From: Actinomycetota bacterium
Lineage (GTDB): Bacteria > Actinomycetota > Nitriliruptoria > Nitriliruptorales > JAHWKO01
NCBI GenBank assembly: GCA_019347675.1
Contig: JAHWKW010000004.1
Span: 40,123-104,122 of the forward strand
Length of the DNA stretch: 64,000 nucleotides
Direction of reading: 5' to 3'
Notes under the pieces: model-generated
What the model was told of the DNA's origin: nothing
The model's database searches: none
Seen by the model: the letters and a program-made list of their open reading frames with translations, nothing else
Shown here: positions 49,280-59,962 of the stretch, piece by piece
Layout of the letters: each line of letters starts with the position of its first letter
How positions within the stretch are numbered: the first letter of the stretch is position 1
Program-made: the position numbers and the translations under genes

Positions 49280-50213
49280 GATCACGGCGGCGGGCCACCG
49301 CGGGATCCTGGCCGGGCACCGGCAGTTCGGCGCCGACCAGGTCACGGACCACGACGGCGGCGTCGTCGTCGCCGTAGCGGTCCCCCGGCTGCGCCGTCGC
49401 TGGGACGTAGGCCAGCCCCACCCTGTCACCGTCGGGTGTCGTCGTCGCGCTGGTGACCTGCGCAGCTGCGCGCCCCGCTCCGGTCGTCCACCCGGCGTCG
49501 GCTTGGCCCTCCAGCCGGACCCGCGCCAACCGCCGGCGGGGACGGCCCAGCATCCACATCCGCGCCACCGCCTCCTGCCCCGGGTAGCAGCCCTTGTCGA
49601 GGTGCACGTGGGTGGGTAGTAGTCCCATCTCCTCGGGCAGGTGGGGGGCGACGATCTCCCGCGCCCACCCGGGGATGCCGTGCTGCACCCGCCACGCATC
49701 CACCGCGGCGGCGTCCGCCGGTTCAGCCCCGGCGGCGGTCAGACGCTGGCGGAGCGCCGTCACCGCGTCCGGTTGGCCGACCGCGTCGAGGCGTTGCTGC
49801 CCGGCAACGACCACCACGTCACCGACCTCGGCGGCGACGCTCGACGCCACCTCGACGCCGGCGTCGGCAGCGATGTCGTGGGTCCGCGGGCCGCGCACCG
49901 CCAGAGCCGCCACGTCCCGCGCCGCGAAGCGGGCGTCGGCGAGGAACGTTCGGCTCCCGAGCGTGTCGGCCAACTCCCGTGCGGCGTCGCTGTCCTGTGT
50001 CAGGAGCACGATCCGGTCGGTGAGGACCACCACGTCGACGACGGCGAGCGGCCGGCCGCGCGCATCCAGGTGCAGGGCACCAGCCCAGCGGCCGGGATCC
50101 AGCGCCTCGACATCCTGGGTGAGCACGGCGTGGAGGTAGCTGGCCCGGTCCTGGCCGGTCACGTCGATGGCGCCCCGCTCGACGGGTGCGACGATCGTGG
50201 CGGTCATGGTCAT
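49266..50213 (-). CDS. ygfZ: YgfZ/GcvT-type folate-binding protein
   Basis: 315-residue relative of aminomethyltransferase without the cleavage-system role; YgfZ assists Fe-S cluster proteins with folate. DKGCYPGQEAVARMWMLGRPRR contains the hallmark KGCYxGQE motif. VLTQDVEALDPGRWAGALHLDARGRPLA and AVRGPRTHDIA are family blocks. ATG at 50213 overlaps the stop of the giant gene (ATGA); the open frame to 50276 is part of that gene's shadow. Coupling to a surface-protein gene seems accidental. Confidence 0.9.
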   Translation of the reverse strand: MTMTATIVAPVERGAIDVTGQDRASYLHAVLTQDVEALDPGRWAGALHLDARGRPLAVVDVVVLTDRIVLLTQDSDAARELADTLGSRTFLADARFAARDVAALAVRGPRTHDIAADAGVEVASSVAAEVGDVVVVAGQQRLDAVGQPDAVTALRQRLTAAGAEPADAAAVDAWRVQHGIPGWAREIVAPHLPEEMGLLPTHVHLDKGCYPGQEAVARMWMLGRPRRRLARVRLEGQADAGWTTGAGRAAAQVTSATTTPDGDRVGLAYVPATAQPGDRYGDDDAAVVVRDLVGAELPVPGQDPAVARRRDRRAG

Positions 50214-53200
50214 CTCCGGGGCGGCGGTGGCAGCTCCAGACGTTCCTCGCGGCGGGCGACGGACAGCAGCACCCAACCCGCGAGCGCCAGGCTGGCGGCG
50301 AGACCGAGGGTACGGCCCACCCCCGAACCCGTCCGAGCCAGGAACCCGTCCGGCCCGAACCCGCCCGGCCCGAACCCCATGAACGGCACCCCGCCGTCGC
50401 CCCCTTGGACGCCGATCAGCACGGCGTTGGACAGCAGGGCCGTCCCCGACGCCCGGTCGGTTGCGGTCGCGACGTTCTCCAGGAAGCCACCCGCCGCCGC
50501 GGCGGCCACGAGCGTGTCGAACGCGATGGTCCGGGTCGCGCCGGCGGGGAGAGGGCCGATCTGCAGCCCATCGCCCACCACCTCACCGTCGCCGTCCAGC
50601 CGGACCGCCCCCTCCACGACGGTCGAGCCGGGGACGTAGGACAGTCCAACCGGGAGCGCGTCGGTGACGACGACGTCGGTCGCGGTGGCTTGGCTGGCGT
50701 TGGTGACCTGGACGGTCCACGTGATGCGACTCCCCACCTCGGCGAAGCCTGGGATGCTCACACCCTTGGCGACCAGCAGGGAGGCGGCGTCGACCACCGT
50801 CACCGTCGCGGTCGTCGAGGGGAACATCGCCCCGTCGGTGTTCAGCAGCGCCACGTTGGTCAACTCGGTCCCGGCGACCACATCGGCGCTCACTGTGGCC
50901 TCGAAGGTCACCACGCGCTCTCCGCCAGCCGGGACCGGTCCGATGTCGACGCCGCCGACGCGATCGTCGAGGGGGTTGCCGTCGGCGCCGCCGGCGTCGG
51001 GGAACGCCGCACCGTCGACGCGGACGCTGCCGGGGACGTACACCGTCCCGGCGGGCGTGCGGTCGGTGACCACCACCGCCTCGGAGTCGGCGTTGCCGGA
51101 GTTGATCACGCGGATCGTGTACGTCAGATGCTGGCCGAGTGCTGCGGCGACCGGCGGATCGACGTCCTTCACCGCGTCCAGCACAGCAGCCACGACCCTG
51201 GTCACGTCGGTGACCACCACGGTCACGTTGGGGTCACCGAGGCTCGTGGCGCGGACGCTGAGCTCGTCCTCCAGGCCGCCGGGCGCGCCATCGGGGACCA
51301 TCACGACCGCGATCAGCGCCACGGATCCCCCCGCCGCGAGCTGCAGCGGGTCGGTGACCTCGGGCTCGTCGGCGTCCAACGTCCCGTCCGCGTCGGCGTC
51401 GACGTGCAGGGTCGTGGGGTACCCGCTGGAGCTCAGCGTCTCCAGCACGACCTCGTCGGGCAGGTCGCCGGTGTTGGTCAGGACGTGTGCGTACGTCGCC
51501 TGACCCGACCGGACCACCGTGCCAACCCGCGGCGGGCCGAGGTCCAGCCCGTGGCGGACGCTGACGGGCTGGGTGGTCCCGGCCCGCACCGTGGGAGCAT
51601 CGGCGGACGTCGCCGTGGCGACGTTGACGATGACCTCACGATCGGGGTCGGCGAGGGTGACCACATCGAACGCCACCGTCGTGGACGTGCCGGCAGCCAG
51701 GTTGCCCAGCAGGAGCCCCCCGGGCACGCCCAGCGGGTTGCCGTCCCCGCTGGTGACGTCACCGATCGGGGTGCCGTCACGACGGGTCGACCCGGTGACG
51801 TACCGGGTGCCGGCCGGGGTGGGATCAGACAGCCGCACGGTGTTGGCGGCGGCGTCGCCGGCGTTGCGCACCACGAGCTCGTAGGTGGCGCGGCTGCCGG
51901 GCGTGAGCGTCTGCGGGTTCGCGGTCTTGGTCAGCGTCAGGCGCGCAGCCACCACCGTGGTGCGGTCCACGGCGCTGTCCTGGACGGTCGGGTCGACCAT
52001 CGACGTGGCGGTCAACGTCAGCTCGTCGACCGTTCCGGGGGTCGCCGACACAGGGACGGTGACGGTGACCGTGACCGGCAGGGACTCGCCGGGGCGCAGC
52101 TCCCCCGTGCGGGTCAGCTGCTGTGCCACCCCGTCACCGTCAGGATCGCCGCGGACGACCGCCGCCCAGCCGCGGGCGCTGACGGCGGCGAGCAGGTAGG
52201 CGTCGGACACGTCGCCGTCGTTGGTGATCGTGTGGGGGTACGTGGCGCTCCCGCCCGGCAGCGCGTTCTCGGCCGCGCCGGGTGACACGGCGACCTTGGG
52301 GTGGACGTCGACGTCGTGCTCGATGCTGGCGCGGGCGGTGGCGCCCTCGGCCGAGGTGGCGTCGGCGACGTTGACGATCACGTCGCCGTCCACGACCGGG
52401 TCGGCGACCGTCACGGCGGTGCCCAGCACCACCGGTTCGCCCCCGACGGGCAGGTCCCCGATCAGGTAGCCACCCCCGAACGGGTTATCGACGCCTGCGA
52501 CTGCGACACCGTCGTGGGTGGCGCTGCCCGCGACGTACTCGGTGTGCAGGGGCGTCGCATCCGTGATGATCACCCCGGTCGCATCCTGTTGGCCGACGTT
52601 GCGGACCGTGATCGTGTAGCGCAGGACGTCGCCGACCGTGACCGGGCCCCGGGGCGCCGGGTCAGCCGTCTTGGTCAGGTGCAGCACCGGCCCCTCGGTC
52701 ACGGTGTGGACGCGGACGTCGGTGGCGTCGGGCGTGTCGTCGGCCGTGGCCAAGGCCTGGTTGGTGATCAGCGTGTCGAGCCCCGCGTCGGCGTCGACCG
52801 TCACCTGGAACACCACCCGTGCGCTGTCTCCGGGCTGCAGGGTCCCCAGCGCGTGGCCGCCGTTGGCCGCCGAGAGGGGGTTGCCGTCGCCACCTTCGTC
52901 GGGCAGCGGCCCGCCATCGAGGACCGTGGAGCCGGCGACGTAGGTGGTGCCGGCCGGGGTCTCGTCGGTCAGCTGCGCGTCGGCGGCGGGGACCGTCCCG
53001 CGGTTGCGGACCGTCAGGGCGTAGGTGATCGTCTGGCCGGGGTTGACCTGGTCGCCGGACGGGTCGGAGGTCTTGACGAGCTCCAGGGCGGGGCCGACCA
53101 CGCGGGTGCGGTCGACCACGGCCGCGCGGACCACCGGGTCGGTGACCGAGACCGCGGCCAGGGTGACGGTGTCGAGCGTGCCGGGGCTGATGTCCGCCGG

Positions 53201-56200
53201 GACGTGCAGCACCGCCAGGAGCGCCAGGCGCGTGCCGGGCGGGAGCGGACCGGTCGATGCCAGCGTCTCGGTCTCGGTGGTCGGGTCCCACGCGCCGTCA
53301 CCATCGGCATCGCGGTAGACGGCGACACGCCAGCCGTTGGAGGACGATGCCTCCAGCTGGTACGTGTCGGTGACGTCCCCGGTGTTCTCCACGATGTGGG
53401 CGTACACCGCCTGCCCGGGCGAGTGCGCATCACCGGTGCGGTTGGGCGACAGCGCCACGCCAGGTGTCACGTCGACGGTGTGTCGGACCGGGGCCGACAC
53501 CGCGGTCACACCCTCGGAGGCGGCGGCCGACGCGAAGTTCTCGATCGTCGCACCGTCGGCGATCGGATCGTCGACGCGGACCTGGAACCGCACGGTGCGG
53601 GCCGGCTCGCCCGGCAGGAGATCGCCGACGTCGACCCCTGCGCCGAGCGGGTTGGGGTCAGCCCCGCCGATGTCGGCTACGGGCGCACCGTCCAACGTGG
53701 TGCTCCCCGCCACGTACCGCGTCCCCAACGGGGTCGGGTCGGTCACGGTGACGCCGGTGGCGGCGCGGTCGCCGAGGTTGCGGACGGTCACGGTGTAGGT
53801 CACCAGCTGCGACGCCGTCAGCGGGCCCGGTGCGGGCGGGTCGGCGGTCTTCACCACGTCGAGGACCGGGCTGCTGGAGACGATCTGGCTGACGCTGTCC
53901 GACGCTGCCAGGCCCCCGTCGCCGGTGGCGTCGGCGACGTTCACGACCTGGGTGTTGTCCGGCAGGGGCGCGGCGACGGTGACCTCGAACGTGACGGTCA
54001 CGGTCGCCCCGGCGCGCAGGTCACCGAGCGCCAGCCCGCCGGCTTCCGAGCTCAGCGGGTTGCGGTCGCCCGTGCTGGCGTCGGGGTACGGGACCCCGTC
54101 GAGAGTGGTGGTGCCCTGACGGTAGGTGGTGGCCTGCGGCGTGTCGTCGACCAGCACGACGCCGCGCGCCGGCGCCCCGCCGACGTTGGTGACCGCGACC
54201 GTGTAGGTCAGACGCTGCCCGGGGTTGACGACGGTGCTGGGGGGGCTGACCGACTTGGCGACCTGCAGCTGCCCGGTGACGACGGTGGTGGCGTCGAACG
54301 CCGAGGCGGTGACCGACGGGTCACTGGCCGAGGCGGCGGACACGGTCGTGGTGTCCACGGTGCCCGACGGGTGGCCGCTGGGCACGTCGATCACCGCGAG
54401 CAGGTTCACAGTGGCGGCGGGGGCGACCGGACCGACCCGGTCGATCTCCGGCTCGCCAGCGTCCAGGCTCCGGTCGCCGTCGACGTCGTGGTACAGCCGC
54501 ACAGCCCAGCCGTGGTCGCTCCACGCACCGAGCGTGTAGCTGTCGGTGACGTCACCGTCGTTGCGGAGCTGGTGCGGGTAGACGACCGCCGTGGGGGCCT
54601 CCACGGTCTCGGCCCCGTCGGGGGTGAGCAGCACCCGGCGGTTGGCGTCCACCGCGTGGCTCGTCGTGGCGTACAGCGGCCCGAGGTTGCTCCCGGTCGC
54701 CGATGCGACGTTCACCAGGACCGCCCCGTCGGTGACGGGATCGGCGTTGCGGACCCGGAACTCCAGGACGACCGACCCGCCGGGGGGGAGGTCACCGACC
54801 GTGTACCCGGCCGCGAACGGGTTGGTCCCATCGGGCCCGTCGGCGACCGGGGTGCCGTTGGCGGTGGCGGAGCCGGTCACGTACGTGGTGCCGCTGGGCG
54901 CGTCGTCGGTCGCCACCACGTCACGCCAGTGGTCGGTCGCGGACGGTGCGTTGGCGACGGTCACCCGGTAGGTGATCTCCTCCCCGGCCTTGACCTCGCT
55001 CCCCGGGAGCGGGCGTGACGTCTTGGTCAGCTGGGGGACCGGCGCCGAGACGATCACGTCGACGGCCGTGGCGCTGTCGCTGCGTGGGTCGCCTTGCGGG
55101 TTGCCGGCGGTGGCGGTGGCGGTGTTGCGGACCTCGCTGCCGTTGGGCAGCGGCCGGGCGAGCAGCAGCGCCACGGTGACGGTCCGGACCTCACCCGGCT
55201 CGATCGACCCCAACGCCAGCGGGAAGCTGGTCGCGGGCGGCTGGGTCTGACCGTCGATGGTGAACGATGTGTCGACGAAGCTGCCGGCCGCGGGGGTCGG
55301 GTCGTCGAGGACCACGTCCACGGCGGTGGCGACGTTGGCGTCGACCGCACTGTTGGTGACCGTGATGGTGTAGGTGATGTGCCGCCCGGGGGTCGCGACC
55401 CCGCCCTCGGGGGCCGAGGTCAGCGTGACGTCGATCACCGGGGCGATCACCGTGGTGGTGTCACGGGCCTGGCCCAGGACGTCGGGGTCGATGCGGCTGC
55501 GGGCCGTGACCGTCGCCACGTCCTGCTGGCCGCGCGGCACGTCGGGCGGGACGGTCACCACGGCGAGGACCTGCACGCTCTGCCCGCGTGGGACGACCCC
55601 GGTGTCGCCGGCCGGTTCGGTCTCGTCGGGGTCGAGGGTCCCGTCGCCGTCGGCGTCGAGGTGGACGCTCACCGGCCAGCCGCGTCCGCTGACCGCCTCG
55701 AGGGTGTAGGAGTCGGCCACGTTGCCGAGGTTCGACACGGTGTGGCGGTAGGTCACCGTCCCCGGCGACTCGCTCCGCCCGGCCTGGTCGGGCGTGACCG
55801 TCACGGCCGGGGCGTACGCCTGGTACCCGAACGCCAGGTCGTCGCGGACGTCGCCGGGACCGACCACGACGGCGACCGGGTCGTTGCCGGTGGTCAGGAT
55901 GAACCGATCCGGGTCGGCCGGGTCGACCACGTAGCTGCCAGGGGGCAGGCCGCCGACGCTGAACTTCCCGGTCTCGTCGGTGGCGGTCGTGGCCAGCGCG
56001 GCCCCGTCCGCGCGGCCATCGGCGTCGGTATCGGCGTAGAGGGTCACCTCCACCCCGGCGAACGGCGGCTCCGTGTCGCCGCGTCGACCGTCGCCGTCGA
56101 CGTCCTCGTAGGCGATGCCGGCGATCGTCGCGGGGCGCCAGTACCCGAAGTCGACCCCGGTCAGCTCCTCACCGGCGGCGACGGTCACCCGCTGGGACGT

Positions 56201-59200
56201 GGCGGTGGTCGGCTCGTAGCCGGGAGGTGGGGCGCTGACGCGGACCTCGTAGGTCCCCGACCCCAGCCCCCCGAAGCGGTAGGTGCCGTCGTCGGCGGTC
56301 GTGGTGGTGGCCACCACCGTCGCGGCTTGGTCGGGGTCGGCGACCAGTTCGAGGCCGACGCCGGCGAGGCCGCCCTCAGCGGCGCCCCGCGCGCGGTCAC
56401 CGTCACGGTCGTCCCACACCACACCGGCCACGGCGGCGGGTGGCTCGACCACGATCGTGGCGCTGGCCGAGTCGTTGCTGGCGTCCGGGTCGTGCTGGTC
56501 GACGGCGACCACCCCTGCGGTGTTGGTGATGCTGCCTCCCTCGGTGGGCACCACCGCCAGCGACAGCTGCGCCGACCCGCCCGCGAGCATCGTCCCGACC
56601 GTCCACAGGCCGGTGGTGGGGTCGTAGGTGCCGTCACCGGAGGCCGCCACCAGCCGCAGTCGCGGATCGATGACGTCCTCGACGACCACCCCGGTGGCTT
56701 CCTCCTCGCCGAGGTTGGTCACCGTCACGGTGAAGGTCACGGTGTCGCCGAACCGCGGGGCGGCCTGGTCGACCTCCTTGGCGACGGCCAGGTCGGCGTC
56801 GACCGCGTTCAGCGAGACCTGCCCGCGGGCGTCACCGGGCGCGGCGGGGAACGTCGAGTCGACGTCGTGCTGGTCGGCGTCCACCACCGCCGCCACGTTG
56901 GTCACCTGCCGTACCGCCGAGACCGTCGCGCGCACGCTCAACGACACGGTCTCGCCGGAGGCGATCGCCAGGCCGGTCCAGCGCACGACGGTGGTGCCGT
57001 CGGATCGCTCGTCCACCAGCGTCGGTGCGGGTGTCGCCCCCACGTAGGCCACACCAGCCGGGAGGGTGTCCTCGACCACGACGCCCGTGGCGGCATGGCC
57101 GGTGACGCCGGCGATGCCGGCGTCGTTGGTGACGGCGATCGTGAACGTCACGTCGTCGCCCGGCCGCGGTGCGGGGTCGTCGACGCTCTTGGTCACCGCC
57201 AGGTCGACCACCTGGGGGGTGACGGTGGCGGTGGCGCGGTCGGCACCGGCGACATCGAACTGGTCGACCGCGACGATCTCGGCCACGTTGGTCGCGCCGC
57301 CGATCGCGCCGACCCCGACCAGCGCCCGGAAGGTCAGGTCGACGCTGGCGCCGGTCCCGGGGACGCCACCGGGGCGCCACGTCAGGGTGGCCTCGTCGAA
57401 GCTGCCGGGGCCGGCGGCGGAGCCGGGGACGTAGGTCAGCCCGTCGGGGAGCGTGTCGCGGACCTCCACGCCGGTGGCGTCGGCGGGGCCGGCGTTGGTC
57501 AGTCGCAGCGTGAACGTCACCTCGTCACCGAGGTTGGGGTCGTCGACGTCGACCAGCTTGGCCAGCGCGAGGTCCACCGCGTTGGGCGTGACCGTGACCT
57601 CAGCCGTGTTGTTGGCGGTAACGGGGTCGTACTGCACGGACGCGGTGACCGCGGCGGTGTTGGTGACCGGGTCGGGGCGGTCGACCCGGGCCACGATGCT
57701 GAGGCTGCGCGACGCGCCGACGCCGAGATCACCGACGTCCCACACGCCGGTGGTGCGGTCGTAGGTCGTGCCCGACGCGGCCAGGTGGCTGACGTAGGTC
57801 AGCTCCGCGGGGATCTGGTCGGTGACCTGGACCCCGCTGGCCGCATCGGGCCCGTCGTTGGTGACGGTGACGACGAAGTTGATCGTCTGCCCGGCGTCGG
57901 GGGTGGAGTCGTCGACCTGCTTGGTGACGCGGAGGTCGGCCTGCACCGGCGTGACCGTGGCGGTGCCCTGGTTGTTGGCGGTGTCGATGTCGAGCGCGTC
58001 TGAGGTCGCGGTGGCCACGTTGTCGTCCACGGCCGGCCCGTCGACCCGGGCGACGATCGTGCCGGTGGCCGACGTCCCGGACGCCAGGTCCCCGACCGTC
58101 CACACCCACAGGCCGGTGTCGGCGTCGTAGACCCAACCGGTGGTGTCCACCGCGGTGACCTGGGCGGGCAGGTCGTCGGTGACCACCACGCCGGTGGCGG
58201 TGTCCGGGCCGGCGTTGGTGACGGTCACCGTGTAAGTGACGTCGCTCCCGACGTTGGGGTTGGTGGGCTCGGCCTTCTTGGTGACCTGGAGGTCGGCGAC
58301 GGCGCGACGAACACCGAAGTGGTTGCCGTCTGCGATCTCCCCGGCCGCCACGCCGACGACGCGGCTGGTGACGGTGGTCGCGACCCACCCCGCGGGCACG
58401 GTAACCGCGACGGTGTACTCGCCGGCCAGCAGCCCGTCGAAGTCGTAGGAGCCGTCGGCGGCGGACGTCATGGTCTGCGTCGACCCGCCGGACGAGGGGG
58501 TCAGCGTCACCGTGACGCCCGACAGGCCGCTCTCGGTCCCGTTCAGCGACCCGTTCCTGTCCTCGTCGACGAAGACGAGGCCCCGGATGGCGGCCAGACG
58601 CCAGCCGAAGTCGTTCCCGGCTGTGGTGGTGCCGAAGCCGTCGACGGTGACCGGCCGCGTGTCCGACGGGCGCACCACCGCCCCGGTGGGGAGCGGGGGG
58701 CCGCGGTCCACCTGCACCAGGAACCGGCCGGTCGCCACGAGCACGAACGCGTACGCCCCGGCGGAGTCGGTCGTGGTGGTCGCCAGCAACGGGTCGCTGG
58801 TACCGAGCGTGCCGTCCACATCGGCGTCGCGGAACAGGCGGACCTTCGCACCTTGGGTGCCCGGCTCCCCGACGTCCCGCAGACCGTCGGCGTCGTCGTC
58901 GTGGTACACCGCTCCCGAGATCGTGTTGGGCGCGGCGCCGCAGGCGATCGCGGCGTGATCGCTCCCGGCCGTGATGTCTCCGACCCCGGTGAGGCTGGCA
59001 GTGGCAGGGTCGACCCGGTACAGCCGGTTGGGGCGGTTCGAGGAGCTGCCGGTGGTGGCGTAGAGCATCCCGTCTCGGGTGGAGCTCAGGCCCTTGACGT
59101 GCGAGATCCCCGAGGGGGCGTTGGCGCTGTGCAACGGCGCGATCCGCGTCGCCGCGCCGGTGGCGGGATCGATCGTGATCAGGTCGGGGCTGCCCCCGTC

Positions 59201-59776
59201 GTTGCTGGCGATGCCGTACAGCGTGCCCGCCGGGTGGAAGGCCAGGTCGTCGACCTGCTTGTGCACGTTCGCCCCGGTGATCTCCCCGTGGCTCGCGATG
59301 GCCGCGCCCGTGACCGGGTCGATGCGGAACAGCAGGTCGGGAACGGCGCTCCCGGTCCGGGCCGCCCCGTACAGGTCACCGGTGGACTGCTGGAAGGCGA
59401 TCCCGTCCACGTCGGTGTAGCTCGGGCCGAAGGGACTCGGTCGGGCCGCGAACGCGCCGGTGGAGAGGTCGACGATCCCCAGCTGGCCGGCGTTGGCCGC
59501 GTACAGGGTCGTGCCCGCCGCGTCGAACGCCAGCGCGTCGACGTCGGTGACTTCGACGCCGAACGGGCCGACCTCCGCGGCGGCTGCAGTGTCGCGCTCC
59601 ACGGCGATCAGCCGGTCGGTGCCGTTCGACGCCGTGTAGCACACGTCACCCGCCGCGGCGGCCGCGGGGGGGGCGAGCAGCGGTCCGGCCGGGACGGCCA
59701 AGAGCATGGCGAGCAGCGCAGCCAGGGCGCGTCCCACCCACCGGGGTCGCGCCCCGCCCCGTACCTGCTCGGCCAC
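50210..59776 (-). CDS. Giant repetitive cell-surface protein (3188 aa): propeller, SdrD-B-like and DUF11 repeats, LARTG-type anchor
   Basis: Signal peptide ~1-41 (AALLAMLLAVPAGPLLAPPAAAAA). Residues ~42-283 show repeated propeller-like blades (LYAANAGQLGIVDLSTG). Two SdrD-B-like domains start near 283 and 390; five DUF11 repeats run from ~494 to 1115 (for example DVTYTVTVTNAGPDTATGVV); two more SdrD-B-like domains lie at ~1115 and ~1217. Five larger modules begin near 1322, 1712, 2107, 2492 and 2740. Each has a GDVTDSYTLxAxSxxGW block with a calcium-loop-like DADGDGTLDPDE, followed by one or two further DUF11 domains. The C-terminus has FLARTGSG (~3144), a helix and RREE, a sortase-like or related anchor. 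The start GTG has GAGGAG 6 bases ahead. Likely adhesion or envelope layer function. Confidence 0.85.
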   Translation of the reverse strand: MAEQVRGGARPRWVGRALAALLAMLLAVPAGPLLAPPAAAAAGDVCYTASNGTDRLIAVERDTAAAAEVGPFGVEVTDVDALAFDAAGTTLYAANAGQLGIVDLSTGAFAARPSPFGPSYTDVDGIAFQQSTGDLYGAARTGSAVPDLLFRIDPVTGAAIASHGEITGANVHKQVDDLAFHPAGTLYGIASNDGGSPDLITIDPATGAATRIAPLHSANAPSGISHVKGLSSTRDGMLYATTGSSSNRPNRLYRVDPATASLTGVGDITAGSDHAAIACGAAPNTISGAVYHDDDADGLRDVGEPGTQGAKVRLFRDADVDGTLGTSDPLLATTTTDSAGAYAFVLVATGRFLVQVDRGPPLPTGAVVRPSDTRPVTVDGFGTTTAGNDFGWRLAAIRGLVFVDEDRNGSLNGTESGLSGVTVTLTPSSGGSTQTMTSAADGSYDFDGLLAGEYTVAVTVPAGWVATTVTSRVVGVAAGEIADGNHFGVRRAVADLQVTKKAEPTNPNVGSDVTYTVTVTNAGPDTATGVVVTDDLPAQVTAVDTTGWVYDADTGLWVWTVGDLASGTSATGTIVARVDGPAVDDNVATATSDALDIDTANNQGTATVTPVQADLRVTKQVDDSTPDAGQTINFVVTVTNDGPDAASGVQVTDQIPAELTYVSHLAASGTTYDRTTGVWDVGDLGVGASRSLSIVARVDRPDPVTNTAAVTASVQYDPVTANNTAEVTVTPNAVDLALAKLVDVDDPNLGDEVTFTLRLTNAGPADATGVEVRDTLPDGLTYVPGSAAGPGSFDEATLTWRPGGVPGTGASVDLTFRALVGVGAIGGATNVAEIVAVDQFDVAGADRATATVTPQVVDLAVTKSVDDPAPRPGDDVTFTIAVTNDAGIAGVTGHAATGVVVEDTLPAGVAYVGATPAPTLVDERSDGTTVVRWTGLAIASGETVSLSVRATVSAVRQVTNVAAVVDADQHDVDSTFPAAPGDARGQVSLNAVDADLAVAKEVDQAAPRFGDTVTFTVTVTNLGEEEATGVVVEDVIDPRLRLVAASGDGTYDPTTGLWTVGTMLAGGSAQLSLAVVPTEGGSITNTAGVVAVDQHDPDASNDSASATIVVEPPAAVAGVVWDDRDGDRARGAAEGGLAGVGLELVADPDQAATVVATTTTADDGTYRFGGLGSGTYEVRVSAPPPGYEPTTATSQRVTVAAGEELTGVDFGYWRPATIAGIAYEDVDGDGRRGDTEPPFAGVEVTLYADTDADGRADGAALATTATDETGKFSVGGLPPGSYVVDPADPDRFILTTGNDPVAVVVGPGDVRDDLAFGYQAYAPAVTVTPDQAGRSESPGTVTYRHTVSNLGNVADSYTLEAVSGRGWPVSVHLDADGDGTLDPDETEPAGDTGVVPRGQSVQVLAVVTVPPDVPRGQQDVATVTARSRIDPDVLGQARDTTTVIAPVIDVTLTSAPEGGVATPGRHITYTITVTNSAVDANVATAVDVVLDDPTPAAGSFVDTSFTIDGQTQPPATSFPLALGSIEPGEVRTVTVALLLARPLPNGSEVRNTATATAGNPQGDPRSDSATAVDVIVSAPVPQLTKTSRPLPGSEVKAGEEITYRVTVANAPSATDHWRDVVATDDAPSGTTYVTGSATANGTPVADGPDGTNPFAAGYTVGDLPPGGSVVLEFRVRNADPVTDGAVLVNVASATGSNLGPLYATTSHAVDANRRVLLTPDGAETVEAPTAVVYPHQLRNDGDVTDSYTLGAWSDHGWAVRLYHDVDGDRSLDAGEPEIDRVGPVAPAATVNLLAVIDVPSGHPSGTVDTTTVSAASASDPSVTASAFDATTVVTGQLQVAKSVSPPSTVVNPGQRLTYTVAVTNVGGAPARGVVLVDDTPQATTYRQGTTTLDGVPYPDASTGDRNPLSSEAGGLALGDLRAGATVTVTFEVTVAAPLPDNTQVVNVADATGDGGLAASDSVSQIVSSSPVLDVVKTADPPAPGPLTASQLVTYTVTVRNLGDRAATGVTVTDPTPLGTRYVAGSTTLDGAPVADIGGADPNPLGAGVDVGDLLPGEPARTVRFQVRVDDPIADGATIENFASAAASEGVTAVSAPVRHTVDVTPGVALSPNRTGDAHSPGQAVYAHIVENTGDVTDTYQLEASSSNGWRVAVYRDADGDGAWDPTTETETLASTGPLPPGTRLALLAVLHVPADISPGTLDTVTLAAVSVTDPVVRAAVVDRTRVVGPALELVKTSDPSGDQVNPGQTITYALTVRNRGTVPAADAQLTDETPAGTTYVAGSTVLDGGPLPDEGGDGNPLSAANGGHALGTLQPGDSARVVFQVTVDADAGLDTLITNQALATADDTPDATDVRVHTVTEGPVLHLTKTADPAPRGPVTVGDVLRYTITVRNVGQQDATGVIITDATPLHTEYVAGSATHDGVAVAGVDNPFGGGYLIGDLPVGGEPVVLGTAVTVADPVVDGDVIVNVADATSAEGATARASIEHDVDVHPKVAVSPGAAENALPGGSATYPHTITNDGDVSDAYLLAAVSARGWAAVVRGDPDGDGVAQQLTRTGELRPGESLPVTVTVTVPVSATPGTVDELTLTATSMVDPTVQDSAVDRTTVVAARLTLTKTANPQTLTPGSRATYELVVRNAGDAAANTVRLSDPTPAGTRYVTGSTRRDGTPIGDVTSGDGNPLGVPGGLLLGNLAAGTSTTVAFDVVTLADPDREVIVNVATATSADAPTVRAGTTQPVSVRHGLDLGPPRVGTVVRSGQATYAHVLTNTGDLPDEVVLETLSSSGYPTTLHVDADADGTLDADEPEVTDPLQLAAGGSVALIAVVMVPDGAPGGLEDELSVRATSLGDPNVTVVVTDVTRVVAAVLDAVKDVDPPVAAALGQHLTYTIRVINSGNADSEAVVVTDRTPAGTVYVPGSVRVDGAAFPDAGGADGNPLDDRVGGVDIGPVPAGGERVVTFEATVSADVVAGTELTNVALLNTDGAMFPSTTATVTVVDAASLLVAKGVSIPGFAEVGSRITWTVQVTNASQATATDVVVTDALPVGLSYVPGSTVVEGAVRLDGDGEVVGDGLQIGPLPAGATRTIAFDTLVAAAAAGGFLENVATATDRASGTALLSNAVLIGVQGGDGGVPFMGFGPGGFGPDGFLARTGSGVGRTLGLAASLALAGWVLLSVARREERLELPPPPRR

Positions 59777-59962
59777 GTCGGCTCCTCGAGACGCAGGCCG
59801 GAGCCCCCAGCAGGGCCCGGACCTCGGGGAAGGTATCGGCCAGCGAGGCGGGGGGTCTGTAGTGGAGATGGATCATCACCACGATGCGGTGGATCCCCCG
59901 GGCAAATCGGTCGGGCCACGACCGCCTGCGGCGACATGAGTGGCTCGTCGGGCCACCCGGGT

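Noticed and set aside
59777..59962. Possible riboswitch (c-di-GMP or c-di-AMP type) upstream of the giant surface protein
   Set aside because: The GC-rich stretch can form hairpins, but I could not match the conserved core of either class on either strand.
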